DNA of 64,000 bases from Membranipora membranacea. Lineage: Eukaryota; Bryozoa; Gymnolaemata; Cheilostomatida; Membraniporidae. Each line of letters begins with the position of its first letter. Positions within the stretch are counted from its first letter, which is position 1. The stretch lies in NCBI GenBank assembly GCA_914767715.1, contig OU612070.1:27392025-27456024 (forward strand), read 5' to 3'. The translations under genes were made by a program, and so were the position numbers. Under the pieces are notes generated by a model. That model did not search any database. It was given only the letters and a program-made list of their open reading frames with translations, and had not been told where the DNA came from. This document shows, in pieces, positions 37,245-49,700 of the stretch.

Positions 37245-38023
37245 GCAGAATCAGGACACCTTCCCCTCAGACCGTGATATGACACATTCCCCAAATAGTT
37301 CAAATAGTCTGATCAATGTCTTATCTATCCATATGTTCCACAATTCGAATGAATCCAGTGGTGAAAACGATGAACTATTATCCAGTAGTTTGCCTTTTTA
37401 TTATAATGGCATTCAACGTACCAGACAAAAGCAGCCTCTTGTAGGGACAGAATATGAATCATAATGTTGTCCAACTATGAAAAATGTAATGCTGGTGCAG
37501 AATCAAATACTTTTTATTCCCCATAACAATCATTCAGAAGATAATTCTTCGGTGTTTAAAAATTCCTAAAATTTTTTTCCATAAATTAAACAAGTGTTCC
37601 TTACGCTTTTCAGATTCCCATCAGATTAAAATACTGGGCTCACAATGATAACTGTGTGATAATTTTAACCAAACTAGACGTTGATCTGTTTCTGGTAAGA
37701 TAATAATGTGATTGTATTGAGCTGATTATACCAGAAGAACGGAGAAAAACAAGATTGCAATCCCAACATAAATAAAATTGTACAAAGTAAAAAACAAATT
37801 TCAAACAGTCTATTCTTACGTTCAAATAATCTTGTCCAGTGAACCAGATTAATCTTTGTGCACTTTGTCACTCTCGTCAAAATCTGACACAAATATTTTA
37901 CCACATGTATTGGGTTGGATTGTTTCAAATTTAATTAAAAGTAACTTATTCATTTGTCCGTTTTCTCATCAGAAAAAATCATCAAGATTATATAGCAGAA
38001 AAGGATTAAGAAAAACTGAACAG

Positions 38024-41000
38024 TTATAAACCATTAACCGTTCCAGGCCTGCCCGCCAAGTATTTTTTGACACGCTCATCACTTTCGAACTTCACAACGA
38101 AATCCTTTACCCATGGTGTTAGCTCCATGATGTCTTCAATGCAGAGCTTAGAGAACTCCAGACTAGTGTATAACCAAACATCTGCCAAACAAATCTGAAA
38201 AAGATGTGCAGTTTGTACACCTCTCACATTATAGGAGCTAATTCGACAAGTATTTTGGTGAAATCCACAAATTTTAGTATTTACTAATACAGTTACATTT
38301 ATTTATGCAAGTCATATGACCTCATTTTCAGCCAAGGCAACTATAATTCATCATAATTCTAGTATGACCACTTTCAGTTGGATTTGGTAATGACTAATCT
38401 CCATATGGTTTCTAAAGTCTGGTGCTTTAATTTTGCAGTCATTACTGGAACTGGAAATATTGCTTTGCTTGAACTGCGGTACTGTGTATTCTTTTTTGGG
38501 TATAAATCTTACCAGAGCTCAGCAAAAACCAGGTTCAGTAGTGCTGTTTCATGTGTACTCAGACCCGGTCCTGAAAGAAAGCCAAAACCCAAAAACCCGA
38601 CCCGGTCCTGCCCTAGCTATGTCACAGGGCCGTATCCTACGGCACGGTTGCTAGGGCCTGGCCTTACCAATAATAGATAATTATCAAAGTTTGGAAAAGG
38701 TCAAAAATGGTAATAAACCAATATAACATATGACCCCCTTACACAATTTTTCATAATCAGTCAGTTTAATGACAACATGACAATAACATTAGCTTATTTC
38801 CTCTCACTGATCAGACATGGTCATTTGCTTAGAGTGAAGTACAACCCATCACCCAGTTTATTTATCCAACTGCTAGGTATTTAGGGCTAACTTTGGATTT
38901 CCCAAAGCCCTCAATGATAGCTAATGAATTTCATCAGTCTATTATCAACATTGTTATGTAAGGAGCTCATGGTCAGGTTAAGGTCATATAAAGGCATTCT
39001 TATAAAGTTGTGGCAAGAATGGAGGATACACCCAGCTTATTTAAAGCAACTTCTGCAAGTTCTGCAAGGAAAGAGCTTCAAGCATTCATCTACAGGTGAG
39101 CTGGTACATGCAAAGCAAATATTTCATGGCTAAACTGGCAGTTCCTTCCTATTCCTACCAAATTATGCCCACACTGAGACTGAGTTCATTTTCCACATCT
39201 TCTCTAGACTAACCAACCAAAGTGAGATTGAGACTTTACTGTTGGCAGATCCATTGGACAATAGATTCAAATGTAAGTGGAAAGTTACCCTCCCTGTCCA
39301 AGGGAGCAGAAGTGCCCCGGCATCAAGGATGTAACTATCCATGCTGCCTCATGGGATTCAGCTAATAGCACAAATTGATAGACATGTCAATGCTTAGGAG
39401 AGGAGTTGTAAAGATAGCCAGAATTTGGTGTCATTGTTCAACTTCATGTGGCGTAATCACTAAATTGCTACCAAGCTAATGCTATATGGCATTGTTTCAT
39501 CAACCTCACGATAAAAGCTGTGCATATTTGTCAGATGTTGATCCGCCAAAGGAAGGCCGAGTGAGAAGGACACCTGTCCGGTTAGACGACTGTAATGGGA
39601 CTGGTGTGATGTTATCCATAAAAGAGAAAAGTCACCAGCTTTATATGGAGGTTTTTGACCTGGCCATAAACGGCATCAAAGCCAGGTTCGAGCAGAAGGG
39701 CATCGAATTGCTCTTGCAGATCGAGTTGCTCCTTTGCTCTGGTGCAAATCCTGCCACATCCACAATATGTGATGCTTATGGCTTTGATAGCTTTGATCTT
39801 GAGGATTTATAAGAAGGAAGACGACATTGTGAAAGACGATATCACAACTGTGATAGCGTCTTATAAAAATAACCTAATAATAAACAAGTCATTATATCCT
39901 ATCATATTCAAAATTTTGAAACTGATTGTAGTGTTACCCGCCACAAATGCCTCTAGTGAGCGCTCATTCTTTGCTCTCAGTAGGCTCAAGACAGCTGGGC
40001 GTACATCAATGATGCAGGATAGATTTAATCATCTATTACTGCTACATGTTCACAAGAACAAAACGGATACACTGGGCGTTCAATCTGTCATCAGAGATTT
40101 TGTTCAGTGTCATCCAAGTAGAGAAAGTTCCATTGCGGTGTATAAGTAATGCTTGGTAAATTCGATAGTTATGGATATATCAATATTCTTGTTGGCATAA
40201 TATAAAGAATAATTGGTATAGACAGTTACAATAAAACTCACACATAAACCCAAACCAGAAGATAGCCTTGTAATGCAAATAATAGTGTTCTTGTGCGATA
40301 ATTTCGCCTTAAAAGCTCTGGCGTCCGGGGCTCCGCCCCGGACCCCATTTGGGGGGCTTACAGCGCCCCCCAAACCCCCCAGCTGGGTTGTGTGGCCACT
40401 TGGCCCTACCAACCAAAAGTTGAAGGATACCCCCCTGAGCTATGACTATAGATATAGTTTTAGTCATATATAGATATATAGTTAACAAAAGAAGATTTGA
40501 TAACAGCAGCAAAGTGAGGCTTGCAAACTTCAGTTACCTTATCTGAGGTGATGAATTTTTTCCCTTGCTTCTCAGCCACTGTTTGGATATAGTTCACTGT
40601 TTTGAGTGCTAGCTCTTTGAGCTCAGCCTTGACCTCATCCTTGTTTTCTGGCTCCGGTATCTTCTTGAACACAGACCAGTTGTACCACTTGGTTGGTAAC
40701 ACGTTAAAGAAAGACAAAGTGGCTTCCTGTACCATGTCGTTTAAGGCCTCCTCCCAGAGGTTCTCACCCATCATACCTGAAAGAAAAAGGAATCATGACC
40801 TTTTTGCAAGTTAAAAGAATTTACCTATAAGTTGCTACATCTATGATCAATTAACAAATCTATGACTATGAATAAAAGTTTTGTTCATATGCTTAACCGC
40901 TTACTTGAATACTTGAATACCAATACAATACAATAATGATTGCCAAAGGGCATTTGTTCAAGCTAAAACTGAATTTGATCCGGTCCGCCACTTTGAATTG

Positions 41001-41827
41001 GAATATTAAGTTTACATAAACTTACCAAATTTTTTAGCCACGTATCTGGCAATAGAGTTGGACATGACCACCACCCCTTCATCACATGTGTAAGTTGGTA
41101 TCTGACCCAGTGGCTGCTCTAAAACAAATGTAATATAATAATGAGGACTGTACATAGTATTCCTATATTCCAGACCTAAGAAGAATATATGAGGTCTGTT
41201 AAAAGTTTTTGTACCTGCCGCCAGATTAAATAGGGAATAGCAGGGAATAGCAGGGAATAGTAGCAAGGCTAAGATTGGATAGGTTATAGTGTAAGCGCTC
41301 AAACTATGCCGGGGTACACGGGGGGGGGATGTGTTCAGCAAGTATTGACTCATTATGACATGATGTCATGTAATGACGTGATGTGAAGAACCACTTTAGA
41401 CTCTTCTTTTTAGGCATATCATTTAAAACCAAAAATTATGATGAAATTTTTCTCTAAGAATAAATATAACCTGTTTAAAAAATTCTAGCCACCAACTTGG
41501 CTCAGCCATCCACTTTGCTAAAAACAGCCTTTTGGGCCTCATTTCTATGATAAAATGACGCAAAGTCTTCCAATCACATTTTTTATGATCATTTAACAAT
41601 CAGTAGCTCAGCAGCTTTCCAACGGCGTATAGAAATTCAATATTTGCCGACCCCCTCGTATCTCTACCTAAATGCCATTATTACTTACTTTGCTTTATTC
41701 CATCTGCTTGCCACTGTTCAACGGTAACTATCTCATCATTCAGAGGCTTATCAGCTACGGCGTGTAACATACGGATAGCCTCTCCTCTGGCACGGACTGG
41801 GAAGTACAACAGCTTATCTTGAGACAT
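38024..41827 (-). CDS. Sigma-like glutathione S-transferase F, 4 exons
   Basis: Exons 41827-41689, 41118-41026, 40776-40538 and 38194-38024 give 213 aa with every frame open. N-terminus MSQDKLLYFPVRARGEAIRM; exon 2 QPLGQIPTYTCDEG and MSNSIARYVAKKFG; exon 3 NLWEEALNDMVQEATLS and KIPEPENKDE; exon 4 ICLADVWLYTSLEFSK, ending GTVNGL. Intron 3 is about 2.3 kb because of a hAT-type insertion (38623-40437); in GST D it is about 530 bases. The gene therefore still looks functional if the long intron is spliced. Compared with D, exon 1 has TVEQWQADG for TFEQWGAEG. A TATA box is conserved, with a second transposon inserted just upstream. Confidence 0.92.
38623..40437 (+). mobile_element. Decayed hAT-type DNA transposon in GST F intron 3
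   Basis: The element interrupts ccctagctatgactatag, which is continuous in GST D. Ends are CACAGGGCCGTATCCT and the complement of CAGGGGGGTATCCT; the flanks agctatgt and agctatga form an 8-base target duplication with one mismatch. Inside, plus-strand remnants of a transposase are recognisable: 39486-39809 (RVRRTPVRLDDC, then a helical stretch) and, after a +1 frameshift, 39811-40149 with the hAT C-terminal dimerisation motif LPATNASSERSFFALSRLK. The N-terminal zinc finger and catalytic core are not recognisable. It resembles hAT elements related to TTF/ZMYM-type proteins. Confidence 0.88.
39486..40149 (+). pseudogene. hAT transposase C-terminal remnant, frameshifted
   Basis: Two overlapping frames on the plus strand together make the C-terminal third of a hAT transposase; the shift lies near 39,805-39,812. 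The signature ATNASSERSFFALSRLKT, followed by RFNHLLLLHVHKNKTD, is diagnostic of the hAT dimerisation region. The N-terminal part is missing, so it cannot act as a transposase. Confidence 0.85.
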
Positions 41828-41928
41828 GATTTTTAATATTTAGGGTGAAGCGGTAAAAAGCAGAGACCTAGTCCTGTCTCTTATAGTCTGTGTCCTATTA
41901 ACTGATGCTGAGAGGTTTGCGCTGCTTA

Positions 41929-41936
41929 CTTTTATA
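41929..41936 (-). promoter_or_regulatory. TATA box of GST F
   Basis: Minus-strand TATAAAAG about 100-109 bases upstream of the ATG, as at GST D. The transposon at 41963 begins 26 bases further upstream. Confidence 0.55.
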
Positions 41937-41962
41937 CTAAGAGCTGGTTTGTATCGTATCAC

Positions 41963-43696
41963 CAATGACTATGACATGACACTCCCGCTGTTCCCTGTCC
42001 ACAGCAATTCAAGCGTGAAAACGAGTGTTTGTCATTTTGGATGCTGTGCTCGCTTGCTCTGTTTATATAAGATTACAATGTAGAAATGATTTCTTTCTGC
42101 AGACATAGCCTTACTTATTTCAGATTTGCCTGAGAATGGTTCATGCAATTCTCTTGATTTTTTTTACATGTGTTACCAGAACATATGGGCCACAGTCTAG
42201 GCATTTATTCATGTAGTCAGTCAATGGATTTTGCAGATATATTTGATTTAGTGGCTAACATTCCTTTGTGAGATGAGTAAGACAAGGTACACACAATACT
42301 AAATAGCCCTTACATCAAACAAAGTTTCCTATGACCAACAGTCATTCTAAGCTGACCAAAGGAAGGTGTCAGATTTATGAAATTTGTCATTCACAAGCTG
42401 AAAACTAGATATAAACAGCCCAAAAACAGCCTTCTTTTCTCCCTCCCCCTCCAACATAATCTTTTTGTGAACCATGAAAATAATCATTATTACCAATCAC
42501 CTCAATCAAGATATTTACTTGAGAACATTTGCTCCAATTTAAGAGGTAAATGTGGCTATAGAGACGGCCCAAAAAGTGTCCAGTTCATAGCGCCATATGG
42601 ACATGTCTCTTCTATACATATGCTAAGCAAAAATTACCCAACCATCTGCATGAATGATGGGGCCTTTATTTTAGATTGAGTTTAGCGTTATAACATGAAA
42701 ACTCAGGTCCATACTCTAGTACTCAACTACATCAGTGAAACTCCACCCATAATCTCAGCTATCATTATAGTTAACCTACCAGGCGTTTAGTCGCTGGCAA
42801 AATAGTAAGTGGTAAGATCACCACAGTTGCATTTATATCACCTTCCCTTGGTAGTCAAACTATCGTTAGTCATGTTTCCCCTCAAACGCTATGATAAGGC
42901 CAATGTCACTTAGTTGATCCTACAGTGTACTTTATAGTTTTTTACCAAATCTTGCAATAAGATCCTACGATATCCTCTCGAGTAAGATCCATACTAACTC
43001 GATACTCAAAAATTTGAATTCATTTTCAAAGAAACTGATCTGTGCATTGACATAGACTGCACTTATTCAGTAATATTGATAGTCCATGTTTAGATGTGCT
43101 GAGTAACTGTGGTGCACAAATGGACAAGATCTGATGCCACAAAACAGAAAGCTTCTCCAAGTCACCCACTGCTAACACATTTCAATACTACTCTCTAGGA
43201 GGCCGTCAAATTCATTTGGATTTTTTATCACCCTGAAGACTGAAATAACTAGATAACACATTTATTTACATGGATCTACTTTAAGACATGCAAATACTAG
43301 TTTTTGATGTAAAGAGAACTGTTTATCTGAGTAAGTCTTGTGTGTCAAATCATCTTAAAGTTTGTAAAGATTGCTAAAAAAAATCCTCAAAGCTCAAAAT
43401 CACTTGTTAGTAATCATCACATGATTTTGATTTTTACATCATTGAGATGCCTGAAATGTCTAGATCTAAAATATTTTTAATTGAAGTTTCAGTGAAATTT
43501 GGAAATACATAATTTCCATGAAAAACAAACAGGCTACCTGTGTAAATTTTGAATTTCCTATTGAAATTCTATTGAAAGCCACTAATCATAAAGCTCATAA
43601 TTGAAGCGTAACACTCGTTTTCATGCGGCCGCTTGCCTATTCAACTGAAGACCGCAGTTTGATAGGAGTGTCATATCTTAGTATTTATAATCTTTG
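41963..43696. mobile_element. TIR-type non-autonomous DNA element, copy 2 (1.7 kb)
   Basis: Second copy of the 18729-20806 family. It interrupts the GST F upstream region between gtatcgtatcac and gtattacgaaggtc; GST D has cgtatcacaaaggtc uninterrupted. The flanks gtatcac and gtattac (6 of 7 match) form the target duplication. Start CAATGACTATGACATGACAC, end TAATCTTTG. No transposase frame. Confidence 0.78.
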
Positions 43697-43703
43697 GTAT
43701 TAC

Positions 43704-46700
43704 GAAGGTCAGTATTTAGTCCGCTAATGAGCCCTTAATTAGGACATAAATATTTCCCCACATGTCCTGTCACTCTAGATGATTGTATTATTAACGGTGG
43801 AAAATATGCTAAAATCAGAATGAGATCCTACCACATGTGACTAATCAAAATCTTGGAAACCATGACAAAATGATGACATTATTAGTTAGCATGATGACAT
43901 GGCACATTCCTCAGATGCATCTAGAATCTAGAGCCAGAATCAACATGTGACTATATCCCCTGTAGTCCCCAGATTGCTGAGACAGATAATGTAGCCCTAT
44001 CCTTCAACCCAGCACCTTGTCACTAATGCTCTGAGATGGGGCAAGTGATATCATCACCACTAGATTTAGAGATTGTTGAAATTTACTATCAATGATAATT
44101 ATTTACGTTGATTTATTTTACAAAGTTAACAAAATTCATCAAATATTATGTCATGAGGTTGTTTGTTTTTGCTGCCACATCTTTGGTGATGTTACACTAC
44201 CGATTTATGCATCCGTTGTCTGATGAGCTTTCTGTGAAAAAAGCAGCAGCCTCTAGCTGAACCTTGAATATTTTTTTTATATGGCGTGCAAAAACTATCA
44301 GACATGATAATCAAGTCCCCAGTCTGCCAGTCTCTCGGTCTAGTACCGGTCTAGTACCGGTCTGGTCCCGGTCTGGTCCCGGTCTGGTCCCGGTCTGGTC
44401 CTGGTCTGGTCCTGGTCTGGTATTATCTATGAAAAAAACTCACGCCCATTTATAGTCTTGATACCCTGTGATACCGTGTGAGAAACCTTGATGTTGCTTG
44501 ATGTTGCTCGGTTTTTATGTTTCCGGTATCAGTATGGGTCTATGGACTGTATACTGATGGGGCACAGGGACAGGTCAGCGTGGTAGGATGTTCTTCCTTC
44601 CTTCCGATTCGCCCGAGATAAGAACACCGGACCTCTCGATTGAAAGACCTCTGCCATATTTATTGCACCACAGAAGCTCTTTGAGCCTATGAGGTATGTA
44701 ATATTTATAAGAAACTGTGCGATCGATCAAAATATCACATAGGTAACTCCTTATCATGTATAGAAACTCAGATCGCTGTATAACATTCACCGTTACATTG
44801 ATGAGAATATCAGCTCAGTGAACCTGTTTGCAAAAAATAATTTATACTACCGGGACAGCTAGTACTTTAGGTGGGTTATGTTTTACTGAGTCACTTGTGT
44901 TATGCTAAAAAGAGCAACTCTATATCGAAATGACACAACGCAAAGTAGACTGTCACTCACAATATAGTGGCATGATTGATGTTCTCTATTTCATCAGTAC
45001 CCAAATATTCATTAACGTTGTGTTTATAACATAAATACACATTATGCAATTGCAAATATCAGACAGCTTGCCAATGCAGACATTCTTTTAACGGTCATAT
45101 GGCACGAATAAGTTATGGCTACATATAACCACCTTTCCACGCAACCCATAGCTCGTTCACATATCACATCCTCTCTGATTTACATTCTTCTGTCTAGCCT
45201 GTCAATGTTTTCCACAGGTTATATTTATGGTATCATATCCGTACTTACCTAGCCTTGTCATGCGGCCGCTTGACAATAATAAGTATAAGTTTTTAGTATC
45301 CTTGACTTACCTATGATGATAACATAATTGCAAGGGCAGACCTGTAACAGCATGTTTGTTTGTTCCTCAAATTTTTTATATCAGCTAATATTTGTGACAT
45401 TGTGGGGCTGGTAGCCAGTCAATAGTTGGTGGGGTGATCTCAAGGCTTCAATATAACAACGGACAATCTCAATATGACCATCAGAAAATCTCATTGGATA
45501 TATAACACAGTTGGAAATCAGTCTTTGGGATAAATACAGAATGAATTATGCCCTATCAAAGGTAGGTATGTCTGCCTAAAACCTCACATTGTAACTTATA
45601 TAATTATTGAAATTTGCAGGTGACCAGATTGATGATTTTCCCCCAGTGGATCAAAAACCGCAGGCACTATAATGATCATTGAAGTGCCCCCTCTGTATAT
45701 CTTTACTCTGTGATATATACGTAGCTGGTTGACAGTGCTCAACACTAATATACTATTTAATTGTTTCATAATTAAATCTACCTGTTTTCTCACAATTCAT
45801 TTTAGGGCTTCAGTTGTCCTGTCAGACCAAGGTCTGTTAGGACAGTTTATTAAGAGTTCTTATTTATATCAAATTCTCTTAGGTTTTTACATCCTGCTAT
45901 TCATGAAGAAACTTCTTGTTCTTAGAAGATATTGTTCGTAAATTAAAGATAATTGTGTTGTAGCTATTACAGACTTAGTAGCACATTAATGTTGTCATCA
46001 CAACTGGCTGATATGTCTGATATGGGCGTTTGTTGAAATATGCCATGTTTATATTATATTGTATGCTTGGTTTTACATGTTTATGTTCACCTACTGCGAC
46101 GATCAAGCTGGCCACAAATTGGTTGGAGCTACTAATAACGGTAGGGCAACAAAAAGAGGGACCCAACATGTCTGGACTTTGGGGAACTGTTGATATCCTC
46201 CTAAAGTTAACCTGCTTCAGTTGTTACAAAATTGAAACTGACAGCAGTATTGCGATGAGTTGTGTTACGTTTTTTGCCAAAGTTTAACCACCTAAATTAG
46301 GTGTGATGAATGCCTCAGCATACTACCCTCTGACATCAGAAACAGCTGAAAATGAATGATTCAATCTTTCAGTAGAGTGCAAGACATGAGACCGGAGACT
46401 TCACACCCTTAGTGAGAATAAATTCTCCGCTCACAGATATGCTGCTAGAATTGTCTTCTCTTTAGGTATAAAACCACAACTTCATATTTAAAATTCAAAT
46501 AGATTGATGTATAATAATTCATATAGCTTTGTGGTTATTAACATGAATAATGAAATGTCACAAAAGTGGTGTGGTAAGGTTAAACTATTGTTACTCTAAT
46601 ATCCTACTTTGAATAAGATATAGAATGATATGGTGTTGGCTCTAAAAAATATGACTTAGAGTAGCCCATGCACATGAATAGTCAAGCCATTGTTCAGTGA

Positions 46701-46771
46701 CTGTTTTTTGCTTGTGGTTGTTGTTTGTTTATGGTGTTGATTGTTGTTATTGATGCTGTTGCTGTTGTTGT
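43704..46771. other. Spacer between GST F and complete sorbitol dehydrogenase
   Basis: Duplicated flank sequence with a minisatellite at 44328-44420; no gene. A stretch around 44,430-44,830 is not found in the other duplicate. A GTT-rich run again precedes the dehydrogenase stop codon on this map. Confidence 0.55.
44328..44420. repeat. GGTCTGGTCC-type minisatellite, second site
   Basis: About eight tandem units of ggtctagtacc / ggtctggtccc, in the same position relative to GST F as 27273-27610 is to GST D. Confidence 0.88.
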
Positions 46772-49700
46772 TTAGCCGCGAGCTGAGCTGATCATTACTT
46801 TGATACCCTCACCAGCTGATGCAGTCTTATAGGCATCTTCTGTGCGCTCCAGAGTGTATCTGTGTGTGATCAACTTCTTAACATCAACTCTTCCTGATGC
46901 TACCAGATCCAGCCCGCTTTGATAACTACAAATATATCACAACATGAGGTGTTCAGAAACAGAAAAATGTCTTCTATTATTTGCAAGTTTACCAAAGAAA
47001 GTGCCCGCCCCCCCCCCCCCTTTCAAGCAGTCCTGGAAGAGGAATTTAGCAAGGCTACACATATTAGAACTTGTCACTATTCATGTTGCTAAATTTGATA
47101 GTCAGTTTCCCATCGTGAAAGTACAACCAGAAAGAAAGAAATAATGAAACTAGTCTTATTGAAGTTTGTCCGCGATGATTTTGATTGCATTGATGCTTAA
47201 ACAATACCACTAATAATGATAATTACGTCTTGACCTTGACCTATAAACGGTGAGATAAGACTTACTCATTACAGTATCTGAATGATCCCCTGATATGGAG
47301 CTCTTTAGCTACAGTATTAACCATCGGTATACTGATATCAGGCTTACCGTGTCCAATCACAGTAAACACTCCGCCAGGTTTGGTCGCCTATAAAATGATA
47401 TATAGATTACAAAAGCAAATAAAATGGATTAGCTTTTTGAGTCCTGGTCAATATTATCCAAAGGGCTATGACGTATATCAACACTCTTCATCCTTACCTT
47501 GATGTATAACTAAGAGTTCCACACCAAGTCAATGCCATGCTGAGTTATGGTTTTGAAAGACAGGAGATAACTCAAGAAAAATAAGAAAAAACTAGAGTAT
47601 TGCCCCAAATACTCAACTTTTGTAATATCACTCTACCAGTGGATAGATAGAGCTTGTTCTAGGTCTCCTTAGACAGTCTGAGGGAAGCTTATGAACTTAA
47701 AAACACATATGGGCAAGTTTTATTCTCAGCCTTTTCATTTTCATATATTAATTATCCTCCACGCAGACAATTAAGTCATTATACATACAAAGATAGCCAT
47801 GCGCACAGCACTCTCCGCCCCGCTACACTCAATGCTGATATCGGGCTGCCCTCCGAGTGCTGATATTATTTTATCCGCCATTTCGCGCCCATCTGGAGTG
47901 TCTGCCAGTACAGCATGGTCAGCTCCGACCTCCTTAGCAAAATCAAGTCTCATCTGACTTATGTCTACAGAACATCAGCAGCATTGTCACATGGCAAACT
48001 GAATAGGGGAAGGGCAAGAGCAAGCAAGTTTTAGTTGAACATATTTCAAGCAATTTTTCAATAAAAAAGGATCAACAAATTTACTAGATAAAATATCAAC
48101 ATATACCTATCATGGAGACTGCTATAAGTATTTTATATCTTATGATAAAGTGGGCAAACCTCTCACTTATCAAAATTCAAACTTCAACAATTTTGATCGG
48201 CAAACAAAATATATTAGCAAATCACAGTGTGAATTCCCAGTTAAGTTAGTAGAAAGTATTGCTCACCTGTGATTGCTACGGCCGAAGCTCCATAAGCCCT
48301 AGCACTCATCATAGTCAGCAGGCCGATAGGTCCAGCGCCTGACACCAGGACCTTCTTACCTACTGTAACCCCAGCTCTCTTACATGCATGTACTCCCACA
48401 TTGAGGGGCTCCAGCAACGCCCCCTCCTCATGCGATACATGGTCTGGTAATCTGAAGGCATGAAAAGGGAAAGCGAATTTATAACTGGCATAGGTATTCT
48501 TACACACAAACTCTGTCTATAGATAGGTAGGAGGCAGTGTCCTTGTCACACACCACAGAAATAATATTGTGGTGTATGACAGGTCACCACGCACTTATAA
48601 CTCTGAGTGAATTTGAGATAGGGTTTACCAACTTCATTGAGAAACAAAGGAACAAGGCATGAAACAGAATTTAAATTAGAGTTTTTTCACCCAATTTTTT
48701 TCTAGCGTTACTTTTTTTGCGTTTGAGACAAAAGCAACTGGTGATGGTTCAATGATGGACGCCATGATAAAAACACTGAAATGGTCACTCTTGCCTTTGG
48801 GGGGATACAACATACAGCAGTGCGCATACCACCGCACGACACACAGGTCTTCAGCTAGAAACCATGAGTAAAGCGCTGAAGCTACAGCGCCTAAAGCAGC
48901 CCTGTGTGCTGATGACCATCTCATTCCATCACTTCCAGCACTCAGCGCATATTGTCAGTTTCAGTATTTTGACATAATCAGTGTGTTCACGCTATTGCGC
49001 AACCAGGGAGCCTGCCAACTCTTAATTGTTTCATCGCAACAATGTTCACCATATGCTTGTACTCTAAGCCGAGCCAGTGCAGGGAGATTCGCTTTCCATC
49101 AACTCATCGGCGCAAAGTCGCTACCGTCAAGGCACCCGCCGCACGTGCCATTTATCTTCTATTCAAACTCACCACATTGAGCATTGCACATCTCACGCCC
49201 AAGTCAGGGAGCTGACTTGTTTGCACTACAAAGAATCTGAGTCTTTGATCACATTTCAAATTGGTGATAGTTTTCTGACTATTATGTTGTAGGCAAAAAA
49301 TATAAACCACTTCAACACCTCTGTGATAAACCTATTCACCTACAAGCCACCATGGCCAACAAAAAGGAAAACATAACTCAGATTTAAGCTCAGTATACAT
49401 GACATGTATACTGAGCTTAAATCTGAGTTATGTTTTCCTTTTTGTTTTTACATGTCTCATCTTCTAAGTCAACTTATTTTATAAATCTGGTGAATTTATT
49501 TGGGGTTTCATGGTACAATTACTGCATTGCATGCAATAAAGACAAATTTATTTGATGCTGCCTACTCAATATTGAAGGTGAACCTTTCATACCATTCTAA
49601 TGGTTGTTATTATAGCTGGTATAATTTCTTACTTGAAGCAGAAGTCTTCATCATGAGATATGACTCTTGTCAGAGTCCCGTTTCCTGGAGGAGTAGCGAA

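Larger units (their letters stand above)
36035..38023. other. Junction region between truncated dehydrogenase and GST F
   Basis: Holds dehydrogenase intron sequence, interspersed repeat copy 2, the duplication end near 36,862, a GST fragment and then the duplicated downstream flank of GST D. Confidence 0.65.
43697..49268. repeat. Large segmental duplication, partner of 31560-36862
   Basis: See the partner entry. This copy continues upstream into the complete dehydrogenase gene, so it represents the ancestral arrangement for that gene. Confidence 0.85.
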
